Shown here piece by piece: positions 38,801-45,978 of a stretch of 64,000 bases of DNA; within the stretch, counting starts at the first letter, position 1; each line of letters begins with the position of its first letter. The notes beneath the pieces were generated by a model that searched no databases, had not been told where the DNA came from, and saw only the letters and a program-made list of their open reading frames with translations. The DNA comes from Balneatrix alpica DSM 16621 (GTDB lineage Bacteria > Pseudomonadota > Gammaproteobacteria > Pseudomonadales > Balneatricaceae): the NCBI RefSeq assembly GCF_000619885.1, contig NZ_JHUZ01000014.1, positions 1-64,000 on the forward strand. Reading direction: 5' to 3'. The translations under genes were made by a program, and so were the position numbers.

Positions 38801-39394
38801 GTCATTGCCATCAGTACCAGTGATGCTGTCAGCACCAACGGTCAGGGTGAAAGTCTGGCCAGGAACGCCAGCAGAACCAGTGCCAGCAGCAACGGCGTCA
38901 GCAGTGCTCTTAGCAGAAGTTACAGAAGATGCTGCAGCGGTAACAGTGGTTAGAATCGCAGCTGCGTCAGAAGACTTGGCATCATAAGCAGCGGTATCAG
39001 CAAATTTACCGGTGTAGTAGTTAGCTACATCCAGTTTGTTGTCCATGATGGCTTTGTCGTTGCCAGAAGCGCCCTGGATAATGGCCAGAGCCAGTTCGCC
39101 CAGAGTTTTGGCACCAGATTCGATCTGGCCGCGCCAGAAGTTCAGGCCATCAGCATCAGCAGCACGACCAAAGGCTTGCTGATAAATCATTTCGATTTGC
39201 TCACTCACTGCTTTGCTACCGAACTTAGCGGTGGCTTCAGCAGAAGTGGAGAAGGCTTTGATAATTGCAGACAGGCTGCCACCAGCGGCATCCAGCTGGT
39301 CAGCCCAGTAGGTCAGGCCGGCAGGGTCAGCAGGACGGCTGTAGTAAGCAATGTAAGCTTGCTGTACTGCATTAATGGAGGCTTGAGTCGCCAT
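35843..39394 (-). CDS. S-layer-like exported protein with N-terminal DUF4214
   Basis: A 1183-residue protein very rich in Thr, Ala, Val and Ser, with no Cys seen. It opens with a DUF4214 domain (residues about 5-130: AYIAYYSRPADPAGLTYWADQL and a second unit QAFGRAADADGLNFW). A long beta-rich body of TVxGG/ITVTD strands follows, then RTX-type repeats near 1020-1080 (LIGGAGDDTL, LTGGEGNDMFVI). The tail has WFQYAGNTYIVADMG and ends THDTIAL, like bluetail/RsaA-type type I export tails. Codon use looks strongly biased (CTG, GGT, AAC, ACC), suggesting very high expression. AGGAG precedes the ATG at 39394. Probably the main surface coat protein. Confidence 0.85.
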   Translation of the reverse strand: MATQASINAVQQAYIAYYSRPADPAGLTYWADQLDAAGGSLSAIIKAFSTSAEATAKFGSKAVSEQIEMIYQQAFGRAADADGLNFWRGQIESGAKTLGELALAIIQGASGNDKAIMDNKLDVANYYTGKFADTAAYDAKSSDAAAILTTVTAAASSVTSAKSTADAVAAGTGSAGVPGQTFTLTVGADSITGTDGNDTINANASTLSALDSITGGAGTDTLKIVGVDKDGAAAAINTTAISGLSISGVEVINAVGAAAVTIDSTNFTGLTNLNSTQSVAVTLTAATSTDVSVAGATGAITVDGGKNITVSDATANTGITIGATTVNAGNITVTDTNQGTGNIAVDGGVNVAVTATGGTGTITVGNGGAATDLPTGTVAVTSNHKATAGTDVTQGNITVNGGSTITVTQTSDTSKAAADTTGATLTQGNVTVVAGNATTSVTVAQAKSTAEVVGVTAVAGVTETASVKFSALTAGQTLIMGGLTFTATVDMTAAEAAAAFANLVNGTLPAAGDSQAGASAAKGTYTGIFTGWTSGAVSGDTVVFTSTTANTDVANLANTGTGTATVTTTAGSAATAAKDGVLGVINGTVTIDDNATASITTVSVDGYGNASTIGNTTSLTKLTDLTLANSGSTGTAGETDATMTVDAAGVASLNLTVNNIKGNVSLDGAADSALKTLNLKTTGADSSFALTAAAVETLAISGDKSVNLSTGTFTALKTITVSGTAGATFDADEADTLTSVDTSATTGKVTASINGTLATYTGGAGVDVVTLVTGTALNKAINLGAGDDTLVFGAAVTGSTATLSGGDGVDTLSMSVANADALDATTQTFYTNFERLLLNDAAGSDNNTADTVTIDLEKLGFNYVTTNGTVLDTTTATNSDTLVLDNLANNGTVVIAAAAAGANTKHTVNIKDATTGTADVLNVELTTATSSMNSGVLTAAKVETINLKATDSKLDNNDDGVNDAVETHTLTLTADTATAVNLTGNANLALTLTGSTKVTSIDGSAMTGTLTVTSLNTTSATTIKGGSANDVLTAATGTTADILIGGAGDDTLTANAGLSTLTGGEGNDMFVINVASLNSSSYATITDFTAGDLIKIDGISAFKNTKITQADTAVFQDYANAAINSLAATEAAWFQYAGNTYIVADMGADTATFTNGQDFIVKLTGLIDLSNASFNNTHDTIAL

Positions 39395-39430
39395 TAGTAA
39401 TGTCTCCTTAGATTTGACATGTCTACCCCC

Positions 39431-39452
39431 GGCTCTGGCTCTCACCAGAGCC
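39431..39452 (-). promoter_or_regulatory. 5' UTR stem-loop of the S-layer-like mRNA
   Basis: GGCTCTGG and CCAGAGCC form a perfect 8-bp stem with a 6-base loop about 37 bases upstream of the start codon. Flanking CCCCC and GGGG can extend it. Abundant S-layer mRNAs often carry stabilising 5' stem-loops, so a role in mRNA stability is plausible. Confidence 0.5.
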
Positions 39453-39505
39453 TGCTAGCAGGGGTTCCTAGCTTGCTCAGGCTACTGTACTTTGCTAACC
39501 AGGGT

Positions 39506-39521
39506 TGTGATAAGCATCACA
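39506..39521. promoter_or_regulatory. CRP-type binding site
   Basis: TGTGA-TAAGCA-TCACA has both consensus CRP half-sites at the correct 6-base spacing. It sits about 120 bases upstream of the S-layer-like start and about 190 bases upstream of the divergent Crp/Fnr gene. A TACAGT box at 39484-39489 (minus) is near the place expected for a class II activated promoter of the S-layer-like gene. Confidence 0.72.
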
Positions 39522-39711
39522 CGAAATGATTAACCTTTATTTACAATAGCTGGAGGCGCGCTCAGCTTAATCAGCTGATGCGGCAAGTGCAAGGCGGTCG
39601 AGTATAGTTAGGCAACGTGGATAAGGCCAGTTTTCAAGGGGTTAGCGAGCCAGCAAGGAAGGCTGCGGTAGCAGCCTGGCGGCTTGGTTAACATGGCGTG
39701 AGGGGGGTAGG

Positions 39712-40449
39712 GTGGCAGAGCAGGACAATACAGTAGCGAAAGTGGAAATTGAAATAGCCACATTGAGGCGTATCCCGCTGCTGGCGCAGCTGCCGCTGGA
39801 GCGACTCACGATGTTGGTTAGGCATATGCGCCTGCTCAAATTTGCGAAGGGCAGCCTGGTGGTACGCAAAGGGGATAAGGCTGATGTGTTGTGCTTCTTA
39901 TTTGCTGGGCGACTGCAGGTGGTGGACACCACCGCCAATGGCCGTGAGCTGGCATTAGGGTATATCGAGCCATTAAGCCATTTTGGTGAGCTGGCATTGC
40001 TGGATGGGCAGCCGCGCTCCACTCATATTGTCGCGGTGGAGGATGCTTGGGTGGCCGTTTTGCCCAGTGCTATCGCGCTGGAGGTGATGTTTACTGAAGC
40101 CAGTATCTGTGCCGCATTAATGCGCCAGATGGCGCGAACAATCAGGCAAACGAATGCCCATCTCTTGGCAGTGGGCAGCACCCAGGCCAGCTCGCGGGTG
40201 GCTCGGCTGTTGGTGCATTTTGCCAGCGCCGGTGTCGCCGCTGAGGGGGCTGGTGTAGCGGCAGAGGGGGGAGAGGAGCCAGGCTTTGATCTGCCACCAC
40301 AACAGGTGCTGGCTAACATGGCTTGTACCACTCGTGAAACAGTATCGAGAATTCTTTCCCAGTTACAGGCTGAGCAGCTGCTGCAAAAACAGGGCAGGCA
40401 GTACCGTATTCTTGATTGGGATAAGCTAATCGAGCGTTATTTCGATTAG
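39712..40449 (+). CDS. Crp/Fnr family transcriptional regulator
   Basis: A 245-residue regulator: a cyclic-nucleotide-binding beta-roll (residues about 20-140), a dimer helix, and a C-terminal helix-turn-helix. The phosphate-binding cassette HFGELALLDGQPRSTHIVA keeps the Gly-Glu and Arg-Ser that contact cAMP in E. coli CRP. The recognition helix CTTRETVSRIL keeps the Arg-Glu-x-x-x-Arg that reads TGTGA. A Gly/Ala/Glu insertion (residues about 173-189) lies before the DNA-binding domain. The GTG start has AGGGGGG upstream. It is divergent from the S-layer-like gene with a perfect CRP-type site between them, so it probably controls that gene. Confidence 0.88.
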   Translation: MAEQDNTVAKVEIEIATLRRIPLLAQLPLERLTMLVRHMRLLKFAKGSLVVRKGDKADVLCFLFAGRLQVVDTTANGRELALGYIEPLSHFGELALLDGQPRSTHIVAVEDAWVAVLPSAIALEVMFTEASICAALMRQMARTIRQTNAHLLAVGSTQASSRVARLLVHFASAGVAAEGAGVAAEGGEEPGFDLPPQQVLANMACTTRETVSRILSQLQAEQLLQKQGRQYRILDWDKLIERYFD

Positions 40450-40632
40450 TAGCTTGATTAGTAGCGCTCTCGCTGTTCTGCTGTCATGGCTAGCTTGGGC
40501 AGGCTTCATCACACTGAGTTTTCAAGGCCTAATCTGCATACTCACCTGCTTGGCTAGTCATTGGTGATATTGCCATCGGTGAAATTGTTCTGCCGCTTTG
40601 GTGCAATCAATTAATCATGTCATTCCCGTGCC

Positions 40633-40672
40633 GTGGTGCCAGCGCTCATGCCTCAATGAGTGTTAGCACCAC
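40633..40672 (+). terminator. long hairpin between convergent crp-like and trpA genes
   Basis: GTGGTGCCAGCGCTCAT and ATGAGTGTTAGCACCAC form a 17-pair stem with a 6-base loop, one mismatch and two wobbles as plus-strand RNA. It lies about 180 bases past the Crp/Fnr stop and 22 bases past the trpA stop. No T run follows. Confidence 0.4.
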
Positions 40673-40693
40673 AGCTAGTGAGCCGAGTCACTC

Positions 40694-41485
40694 CTATTCT
40701 TTACCCGCCTGCACCAGTTGGGCCAGGTGTTGGGCAGCATGGGCAGTGCCGCCCTGTTGCTGCCAGCGCAGGGTCTGGCTGCACACTGCGGCGACCTGGG
40801 CCTGACCCCGTAATGCCTGAATATCTGCCTGTTGCTGGATGCCAAAACCCACCGCAATCGGTAGGGCGGTGGCGCGGCGTAAGCGTTGCATATACTGCTG
40901 AAAGTCGAGTCCCCACTTCTCGGTGGCGCTGCCGGTAACGCCACTGCGGGCCACGGCATACACCATGCCTGCAGCACCGGTGAGGAGCTGTTGCAGGCGC
41001 GTTTCGCTGGTGAGGGGGGTGACCATGGTGATCAGGGGCAGATCCAGTTCCTCTAACAAGGCCTGTTCCTCGGCGCTGAGTTGCGCCAGGGTCAGGTCGG
41101 GGATAATCAGCCCCAGTACACCTGCGGCGGCGGCTTCACGGCAAAAACGGCTAAAGCCATAGCGATACAGTGGGTTGAGATAGCTCATCACAATAAAGCC
41201 AACCTGGGGGTGGGCCGGGCAGACCTCGGCGGCGAGGGCCAGGGTGGTGGCAACACTACCACCCTGCTGCAGGGCCTGGTGGCAGGCATCGGCCAGGGTT
41301 GGGCCATCGGCAACGGGATCGCTGAAGGGAATTTGTAACTCCATCAAGCCGATGCCGGATTCGGCCAGGGTGGCGATGTCGCTTGGGTGAGCTGCCAGAT
41401 TGGGATAGCCCACCACCGTGTGGGACATAATCAGGCAGTCCTGTTCCCGCCCCAGGCGGGCAATATGTTGGCTAAGGCGGCTCAT
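40694..41485 (-). CDS. trpA: tryptophan synthase alpha subunit
   Basis: A 263-residue TIM-barrel protein that cleaves indole-3-glycerol phosphate to indole and passes it to TrpB. The catalytic Glu is in LMELQIPFSDP and the catalytic Asp in VADGPTLADA. Phosphate-binding loops appear as SGVTGSATEKWG and AVGFGI. The residue after the catalytic Glu-Leu is Gln where most TrpA have Gly, a small oddity. Its ATG overlaps the trpB stop by four bases. Other trp genes are absent, which is unusual. The ATG at 41485 was chosen by homology (SRLSQHIARL). Confidence 0.92.
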   Translation of the reverse strand: MSRLSQHIARLGREQDCLIMSHTVVGYPNLAAHPSDIATLAESGIGLMELQIPFSDPVADGPTLADACHQALQQGGSVATTLALAAEVCPAHPQVGFIVMSYLNPLYRYGFSRFCREAAAAGVLGLIIPDLTLAQLSAEEQALLEELDLPLITMVTPLTSETRLQQLLTGAAGMVYAVARSGVTGSATEKWGLDFQQYMQRLRRATALPIAVGFGIQQQADIQALRGQAQVAAVCSQTLRWQQQGGTAHAAQHLAQLVQAGKE

Positions 41486-42723
41486 GGCTGATCTCCCAGG
41501 CGTTGCAGTTCCCGTTGTAAAAAGGCAGGCCATTCGGCGGTTGGCAGGGCGCGGGCAACATTAAAGATGTCCTTGTCGCCGCGACCACTGAGGTTAATGA
41601 CCCAGTTTTGCCCTCGGTGTTCAGGCCCCGCTTCGCGAATGGCAGCGGCCAGGGCATGGGTGGATTCCAGCGCGGGGATGATGCCCTCCAGTCGCAATAG
41701 CTGACTAAAGGCGCTGATCACCTCGTCATCGCTGGCGTGGCTGGGACGAAAGCGTCCCTGCTCATGCAGGTCGGCCAGAATCGGTGAGACCCCAACATAG
41801 TCGAGGCCAGCGGCGATGGAGTGGGTATCGATCAACTGGCCATCGTCATCCTGCAAAAACAGGGTGTGGAAGCCCTGAGCAATGCCGGGGGCGGCCTGGG
41901 GATGATTAAAGCGAATGGAGTGGGCCTGGCTATCCGCCCCTTTGCCGGCGGCTTCGACACCAACCAGTTCGGTTTGCTGGGTGGTCAAAAAGCCACTGAA
42001 CGCCCCCAGGGCATTGCTGCCACCGCCGACACAGGCATAGAGGCGCTCGGGCGCTTGGCCAAAGGCCTGCAGGCTTTGCTGCTGCAGCTCCTGGCCAATT
42101 ACGGATTGAAAATAACTGACCATTTCCGGGAAGGGTTCCGGCCCGCAGGCGGTGCCAATCAGATAATGGCTGTGACGGCTGCTGGCGGCCCAGTCGCGCA
42201 GGGCCTCATCCATGGCCTCTTTGAGGGTGCGGCCACCATGCTGGACGGGAATCACCTCGGCCCCCAGTTGGCGCATCCAGAATACATTGGAGTACTGTCG
42301 CTCCACGTCGTCGGCACCCATATAAATGCAGGCCTGCAAGCCAAAACGGGCGGCAATCAGGGCGGTAGCAAGGCCATGCTGACCGGCGCCGGTCTCGGCA
42401 ATCACGCGGGTTTTACCCAGGCGCTTAACCAGCAGGGCCTGGCCAATCACGTTGTTAATCTTGTGGGCGCCGCTGTGGTTGAGGTCTTCCCGCTTGAGCC
42501 AGATCTGTGGCCCGCCCAGGCGTTCGCTCAGGTTGCGGCAGGGAGTCAAGGGCGTAGGGCGGCCACTGTATTCCTGGCAGTGGCGATAAAACTCTGCCCA
42601 AAAGGCTTGATCATCACGCACCTGATAGAACAGAGTGCGGACTTCCTCCAGAGCAGGTTGCAGGATTTCCGGAATATAGCTGCCACCAAAGCGGCCAAAA
42701 AAGCCTTGTTCTGCGCGGAGCAT
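41482..42723 (-). CDS. trpB: tryptophan synthase beta subunit
   Basis: A 413-residue PLP enzyme joining indole and serine to make tryptophan. The PLP Lys is in LNHSGAHKINNVIGQ, followed by AETGAGQHGLATA with the catalytic Glu. The phosphate cradle is VGGGSNALG, and ESTHAL and NLSGRGDKD complete the active site. Length is normal for the TrpB1 class. It is paired with trpA but not with trpC, trpD or trpF, and a TetR gene is divergent from it. The pair may serve regulated or salvage synthesis, or a specialised indole use. Confidence 0.94.
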   Translation of the reverse strand: MLRAEQGFFGRFGGSYIPEILQPALEEVRTLFYQVRDDQAFWAEFYRHCQEYSGRPTPLTPCRNLSERLGGPQIWLKREDLNHSGAHKINNVIGQALLVKRLGKTRVIAETGAGQHGLATALIAARFGLQACIYMGADDVERQYSNVFWMRQLGAEVIPVQHGGRTLKEAMDEALRDWAASSRHSHYLIGTACGPEPFPEMVSYFQSVIGQELQQQSLQAFGQAPERLYACVGGGSNALGAFSGFLTTQQTELVGVEAAGKGADSQAHSIRFNHPQAAPGIAQGFHTLFLQDDDGQLIDTHSIAAGLDYVGVSPILADLHEQGRFRPSHASDDEVISAFSQLLRLEGIIPALESTHALAAAIREAGPEHRGQNWVINLSGRGDKDIFNVARALPTAEWPAFLQRELQRLGDQP

Positions 42724-42756
42724 CGGCCTACCCTCCTAGAGTAGCGAGTTAATCAA

Positions 42757-42773
42757 AACTAAACGGTTTAGTT
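42757..42773. promoter_or_regulatory. 17-bp palindrome between trpB and tetR
   Basis: AACTAAAC-G-GTTTAGTT is a perfect inverted repeat with a single central base. It lies between the divergent trpBA and TetR genes, 34 bases before trpB and 23 before tetR. This is the position and size expected of a TetR operator controlling both. Confidence 0.8.
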
Positions 42774-42795
42774 AAATTAAGCGATTCAAAACAGC

Positions 42796-43272
42796 ATGGC
42801 AAGAGCATCAAAACGCGATTTTATTGTGGAGGTCGCCACCGGCCTGTTCATGGAGCATGGCTTCAAGGGCACTTCGGTGGATATGGTGGTCAGTGCCTGC
42901 GGGGTGTCGAAGCCAACGGTCTACAATCACTTTCCGGACAAGGTTGAACTGTTGCAGGCGGTGCTGAGTCGCTGGGTGGAGCAGCGCTTGGCGGCGATGC
43001 CGGAGGTCAGCAACTGGTTGCAGTGGCAGGCCGGGTTGACGGCCTGGTTTGATGATGAAGTGCTGGCCATGTATCGCTTAGTGTTAGGCGAAGGCTGGCG
43101 CTTTGAGGCGGCGGCGCAGTTATTCTGGCAGGGCTTTGATCAGCCATGGCGGCAGCAGGTGATGCAGTTGGCGCAGCGGCCTGGGCAGGTGGAGGCCCGG
43201 CTGGATCAAGCGCTATGGAAAGGGGTCAGCCAGGGTCTGCAGGCCGGGCTGCAAGTGTTACAGGCGGATTAA
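42796..43272 (+). CDS. TetR/AcrR family regulator divergent from trpBA
   Basis: A short TetR protein of 158 residues (family usually 180-220). The helix-turn-helix is intact: FIVEVATGLFMEHGFKGTSVDMVVSACGVSKPTVYNHFPDKVEL. The C-terminal ligand domain is reduced and ends QGLQAGLQVLQAD. The palindrome directly upstream makes repression of trpBA and of itself likely. The ligand could be tryptophan or indole related, which is inferred only from the neighbour. The ATG has no strong ribosome binding site, which suits a low-level repressor. Confidence 0.85.
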   Translation: MARASKRDFIVEVATGLFMEHGFKGTSVDMVVSACGVSKPTVYNHFPDKVELLQAVLSRWVEQRLAAMPEVSNWLQWQAGLTAWFDDEVLAMYRLVLGEGWRFEAAAQLFWQGFDQPWRQQVMQLAQRPGQVEARLDQALWKGVSQGLQAGLQVLQAD

Positions 43273-43299
43273 CCCAGTTGTAAGAAGGCAGGAAGGAAG

Positions 43300-44256
43300 A
43301 TGGCCTCATCCTTTGGTTTTGATTTGCGCGCGCTGGAAGTCTTTGTCAAAGCGGTAGAAACCGGCAACCTCACCCAGGCGGCGGAACGTTTAGGCATGAC
43401 CCAGTCATCGGTGTCCCAAACCCTGTCCAATCTGGAACAAAGCCTCAAGCTGCAGTTGCTGGATCGCTCGGTGCGGCCATTATTGGTGACCACCGCTGGG
43501 CGTTTTTTCTATGACCGGGCCGTGCAGCTGTTAGCCGAGGCCCGCAAAACCCAGCAGGATATGTCCAAGGGCCAGTTTCAGCGCTTGCATCTGGTGCGTA
43601 TCGCCCTGGTGGACTCCTTGGCTACCGCGGTAGGGCGGCCTTTAATTGAGGCGGTGCGCAAACGCACGGAGGACTGGTCGATCAGCACCGGTTTGTCCCA
43701 TATGCATGCCCAGGCCCTGCTGTCGCGTCAGGTCGATATTATTATTTCTGATGATGCCCTGGATGATTATGACGGCTTAAGCCGTTACCCCATTCTGCGT
43801 GAGCCCTTTGTGCTGGTGGTGCCCCCGGGTTTTAGCGGTGAGGTGCAGAGCCTTAGCCAGTTACAGCGCCAGTATGAATTTGTCCGTTATCAACCCCACT
43901 CCCTGATCGGTCAGGCGATTGAACGCTACCTGCGGCGGCAGGAGGTGCGTTTGCCGGCCCGTTTGCACCTGGATAACACCTTTGCGGTGATATCCACCGT
44001 GGCCTCCGGCGCTGGTTGGACCATCACCACTCCGCTGTGTCTGTTGCAAAGTGGCTTGCGTCAGCATCAGGTCAAGTGTTTGCCTCTGCCGGGAGAACTC
44101 TTTTACCGTCATTTGATGCTGGTGGCACGGCAGCAGGAACTGTGGGACTTACCCAAGGTGATTGCCGAAGACAGCTGTCAAATTTTACGTGACAGCTTTT
44201 TGCAGGAGGTGTCGGGGGAGCTACCCTGGCTGATGCCGCATATCGAAATCGGTTAA
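43300..44256 (+). CDS. LysR family regulator of the amine operon
   Basis: A 318-residue LysR protein. The DNA-binding helix is NLTQAAERLGMTQSSVSQTLSNLE in residues 20-45 and the remainder is the two-lobed effector domain. AAGGAAG precedes the ATG. It follows the TetR gene after 27 bases and precedes the permease by 216 bases on the same strand. I infer that it activates the downstream permease-ligase-dehydrogenase operon in response to an amine or a gamma-glutamyl intermediate. Confidence 0.88.
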   Translation: MASSFGFDLRALEVFVKAVETGNLTQAAERLGMTQSSVSQTLSNLEQSLKLQLLDRSVRPLLVTTAGRFFYDRAVQLLAEARKTQQDMSKGQFQRLHLVRIALVDSLATAVGRPLIEAVRKRTEDWSISTGLSHMHAQALLSRQVDIIISDDALDDYDGLSRYPILREPFVLVVPPGFSGEVQSLSQLQRQYEFVRYQPHSLIGQAIERYLRRQEVRLPARLHLDNTFAVISTVASGAGWTITTPLCLLQSGLRQHQVKCLPLPGELFYRHLMLVARQQELWDLPKVIAEDSCQILRDSFLQEVSGELPWLMPHIEIG

Positions 44257-44388
44257 TTTGCTGCATTTTGTCCGGTGTTTTTCGGGTTTTATCTTTGTTT
44301 TTACCACTATCGTTTTTGCTAATACTGTCTTTTTAGGCGTAATGAAAGTAATTGCGCGCTTTTTTCTTACCCCAGTACATTGACCAGG

Positions 44389-44412
44389 CACCTGACAGAG
44401 CAGCGTCAGGTG
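44389..44412. promoter_or_regulatory. hairpin/inverted repeat upstream of the permease
   Basis: CACCTGAC and GTCAGGTG are a perfect 8-base inverted repeat with an 8-base gap, 60 bases before the permease start. It could be a regulator site or a leader hairpin. No T run follows, so it is not a plain terminator. Confidence 0.4.
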
Positions 44413-44472
44413 GGCTTATCTCGGGTTGCCCAGGCAGCCTTGTAAAAACAATAAAGCAGAGGGTAAGCAACA

Positions 44473-45909
44473 ATGTCTGAACTCAACCCAACGGCGTCCG
44501 TCGCCTATGAGAGCGTTACGGATGATTACCTGGCCAAGCGCCAGTTGAAGAAGGGCGCCGCCGGCTGGATTTTGCTGGCGAGCCTGGGGGTGTCTTATGT
44601 AATTTCCGGCGACTTTGCCGGTTGGAACTTTGGTCTGGCCCAGGGCGGCTTTGGCGGCATGCTGATCGCTACCCTGCTGATGGCGGTGATGTATACCGCG
44701 ATGGTGCTGACCCTGGCGGAGCTGTCTGCCTCCCTTCCCACCGCTGGCGGTGGCTATAGTTTTGCCCGGCGGGCCATGGGGCCTTGGGGTGGCTATCTGA
44801 CCGGCACGGCTATTTTGCTGGAATACGCCATTGCCCCGGCGGCGATTGCGATCTTTATCGGTGGCTATACCAATGAGCTGTTTGGTTGGAATGGTCCCAC
44901 CGTCTATGCGGTGTTCTATGCCGTCTTTGTGGGTCTGCACCTGTGGGGCGCAGGCGAGGCGTTAAAAATCATGATGGTGATTACCGGTTTGGCGGTTGCC
45001 GCCCTGCTGGTGTTTATCTTCGGCATGTTGCCGCACTTTAGTGTCGATAACCTGTTCAATATTGAAGTGAGCAGTGCCGCAGCCGGTGCCTCTGCCTTCC
45101 TGCCTGAGGGTTATATCGGCATCTGGGCAGCGATTCCCTTTGCCATGTGGTTGTTCCTGGCGGTGGAAGGGGTGCCCCTGGCGGCGGAAGAAGCCGGTGA
45201 CCCCGCACGGGATATGCCCAAGGGCATTATCACCGCCATGCTGATCCTGCTGGTTGTCGGTGGTGCGGTATTGCTGCTGGCTCCTGGTGGTGCTGGTGCC
45301 GAGGCGATGAAAGACCATGGCGCTCCCTTAGTCGGTGCCTTGCAGGCGGTGTATGGGGAAAACTCCAGTGCGGCCACCTTTGTTAACCTGGTTGGCCTGG
45401 CCGGTCTGATTGCCAGCTTCTTCTCAATTATCTATGCCTATTCGCGCCAGGTGTTTGCCCTGTCCCGCGCTGGTTATCTGCCCCGCTTCCTGTCCGTCAC
45501 CAGTAAAAACAAAGTTCCAGCGATGGCCTTGATCGTGCCAGGGGTACTAGGTTTCTTGCTGTCCTTGACCGGTGAGGGTGACCTGATGATCACCATGGCG
45601 GTATTCGGTGCCACCATTTCCTACGCACTGATGACCCTGTCGCACATCATTCTGCGCGCGAAAGAGCCCAAGCTGGCCCGTCCCTATAAGACGCCGGGTG
45701 GGGTGCTGACGTCCGGTGTGGCCTTTGTGCTGGCGATTCTGGCCTTTGCCTCGACCTTCGTGGTCAGCCAGGAGGCGGCCCTGTGGTCGGCGGTATTCTA
45801 TGCGGTGATGCTGGCTTACTTTGCCTTCTATAGCCGTCACCATCTGGTGGCTAAGGCGCCGGAAGAAGAGTTTGAAGCCATTGCCCGGGCTGAGCGCGAG
45901 TTGAGCTAA
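44473..45909 (+). CDS. APC family permease, ethanolamine permease-like
   Basis: A 478-residue inner-membrane transporter with about 12 helices of the APC superfamily. The first helix carries LGVSYVISGDFAGWNFGLAQGG, the unwound substrate region seen in ethanolamine/amino acid permeases, and the ELSASLPTAGGGYSFARRAMGPWGG segment is highly typical. Helix 6 contains WLFLAVEGVPLAAEEAGDP. It leads the catabolic operon followed by the gamma-glutamyl ligase gene. Ethanolamine or a close amino alcohol is the most likely substrate, by similarity and context. Confidence 0.86.
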   Translation: MSELNPTASVAYESVTDDYLAKRQLKKGAAGWILLASLGVSYVISGDFAGWNFGLAQGGFGGMLIATLLMAVMYTAMVLTLAELSASLPTAGGGYSFARRAMGPWGGYLTGTAILLEYAIAPAAIAIFIGGYTNELFGWNGPTVYAVFYAVFVGLHLWGAGEALKIMMVITGLAVAALLVFIFGMLPHFSVDNLFNIEVSSAAAGASAFLPEGYIGIWAAIPFAMWLFLAVEGVPLAAEEAGDPARDMPKGIITAMLILLVVGGAVLLLAPGGAGAEAMKDHGAPLVGALQAVYGENSSAATFVNLVGLAGLIASFFSIIYAYSRQVFALSRAGYLPRFLSVTSKNKVPAMALIVPGVLGFLLSLTGEGDLMITMAVFGATISYALMTLSHIILRAKEPKLARPYKTPGGVLTSGVAFVLAILAFASTFVVSQEAALWSAVFYAVMLAYFAFYSRHHLVAKAPEEEFEAIARAERELS

Positions 45910-45978
45910 TCCATCCATAATAGGGCTGGGATGCCCACCCCTAGCATGACAAAACAACAAGATACAAGGGTGAAAACC

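Noticed and set aside
37967-38953. A long open plus-strand frame opposite the S-layer-like gene
   Set aside because: It mirrors the strongly biased codons of the true gene on the other strand and gives a low-complexity Ser/Val/Cys product.
40694-42723. trpBA as a decayed remnant
   Set aside because: Both genes are full length with intact catalytic residues and coupled translation.
41821-42744. A 307-codon plus-strand frame opposite trpB
   Set aside because: Antisense shadow of a GC-rich gene; trpB is certain and no promoter or homology supports the other strand.
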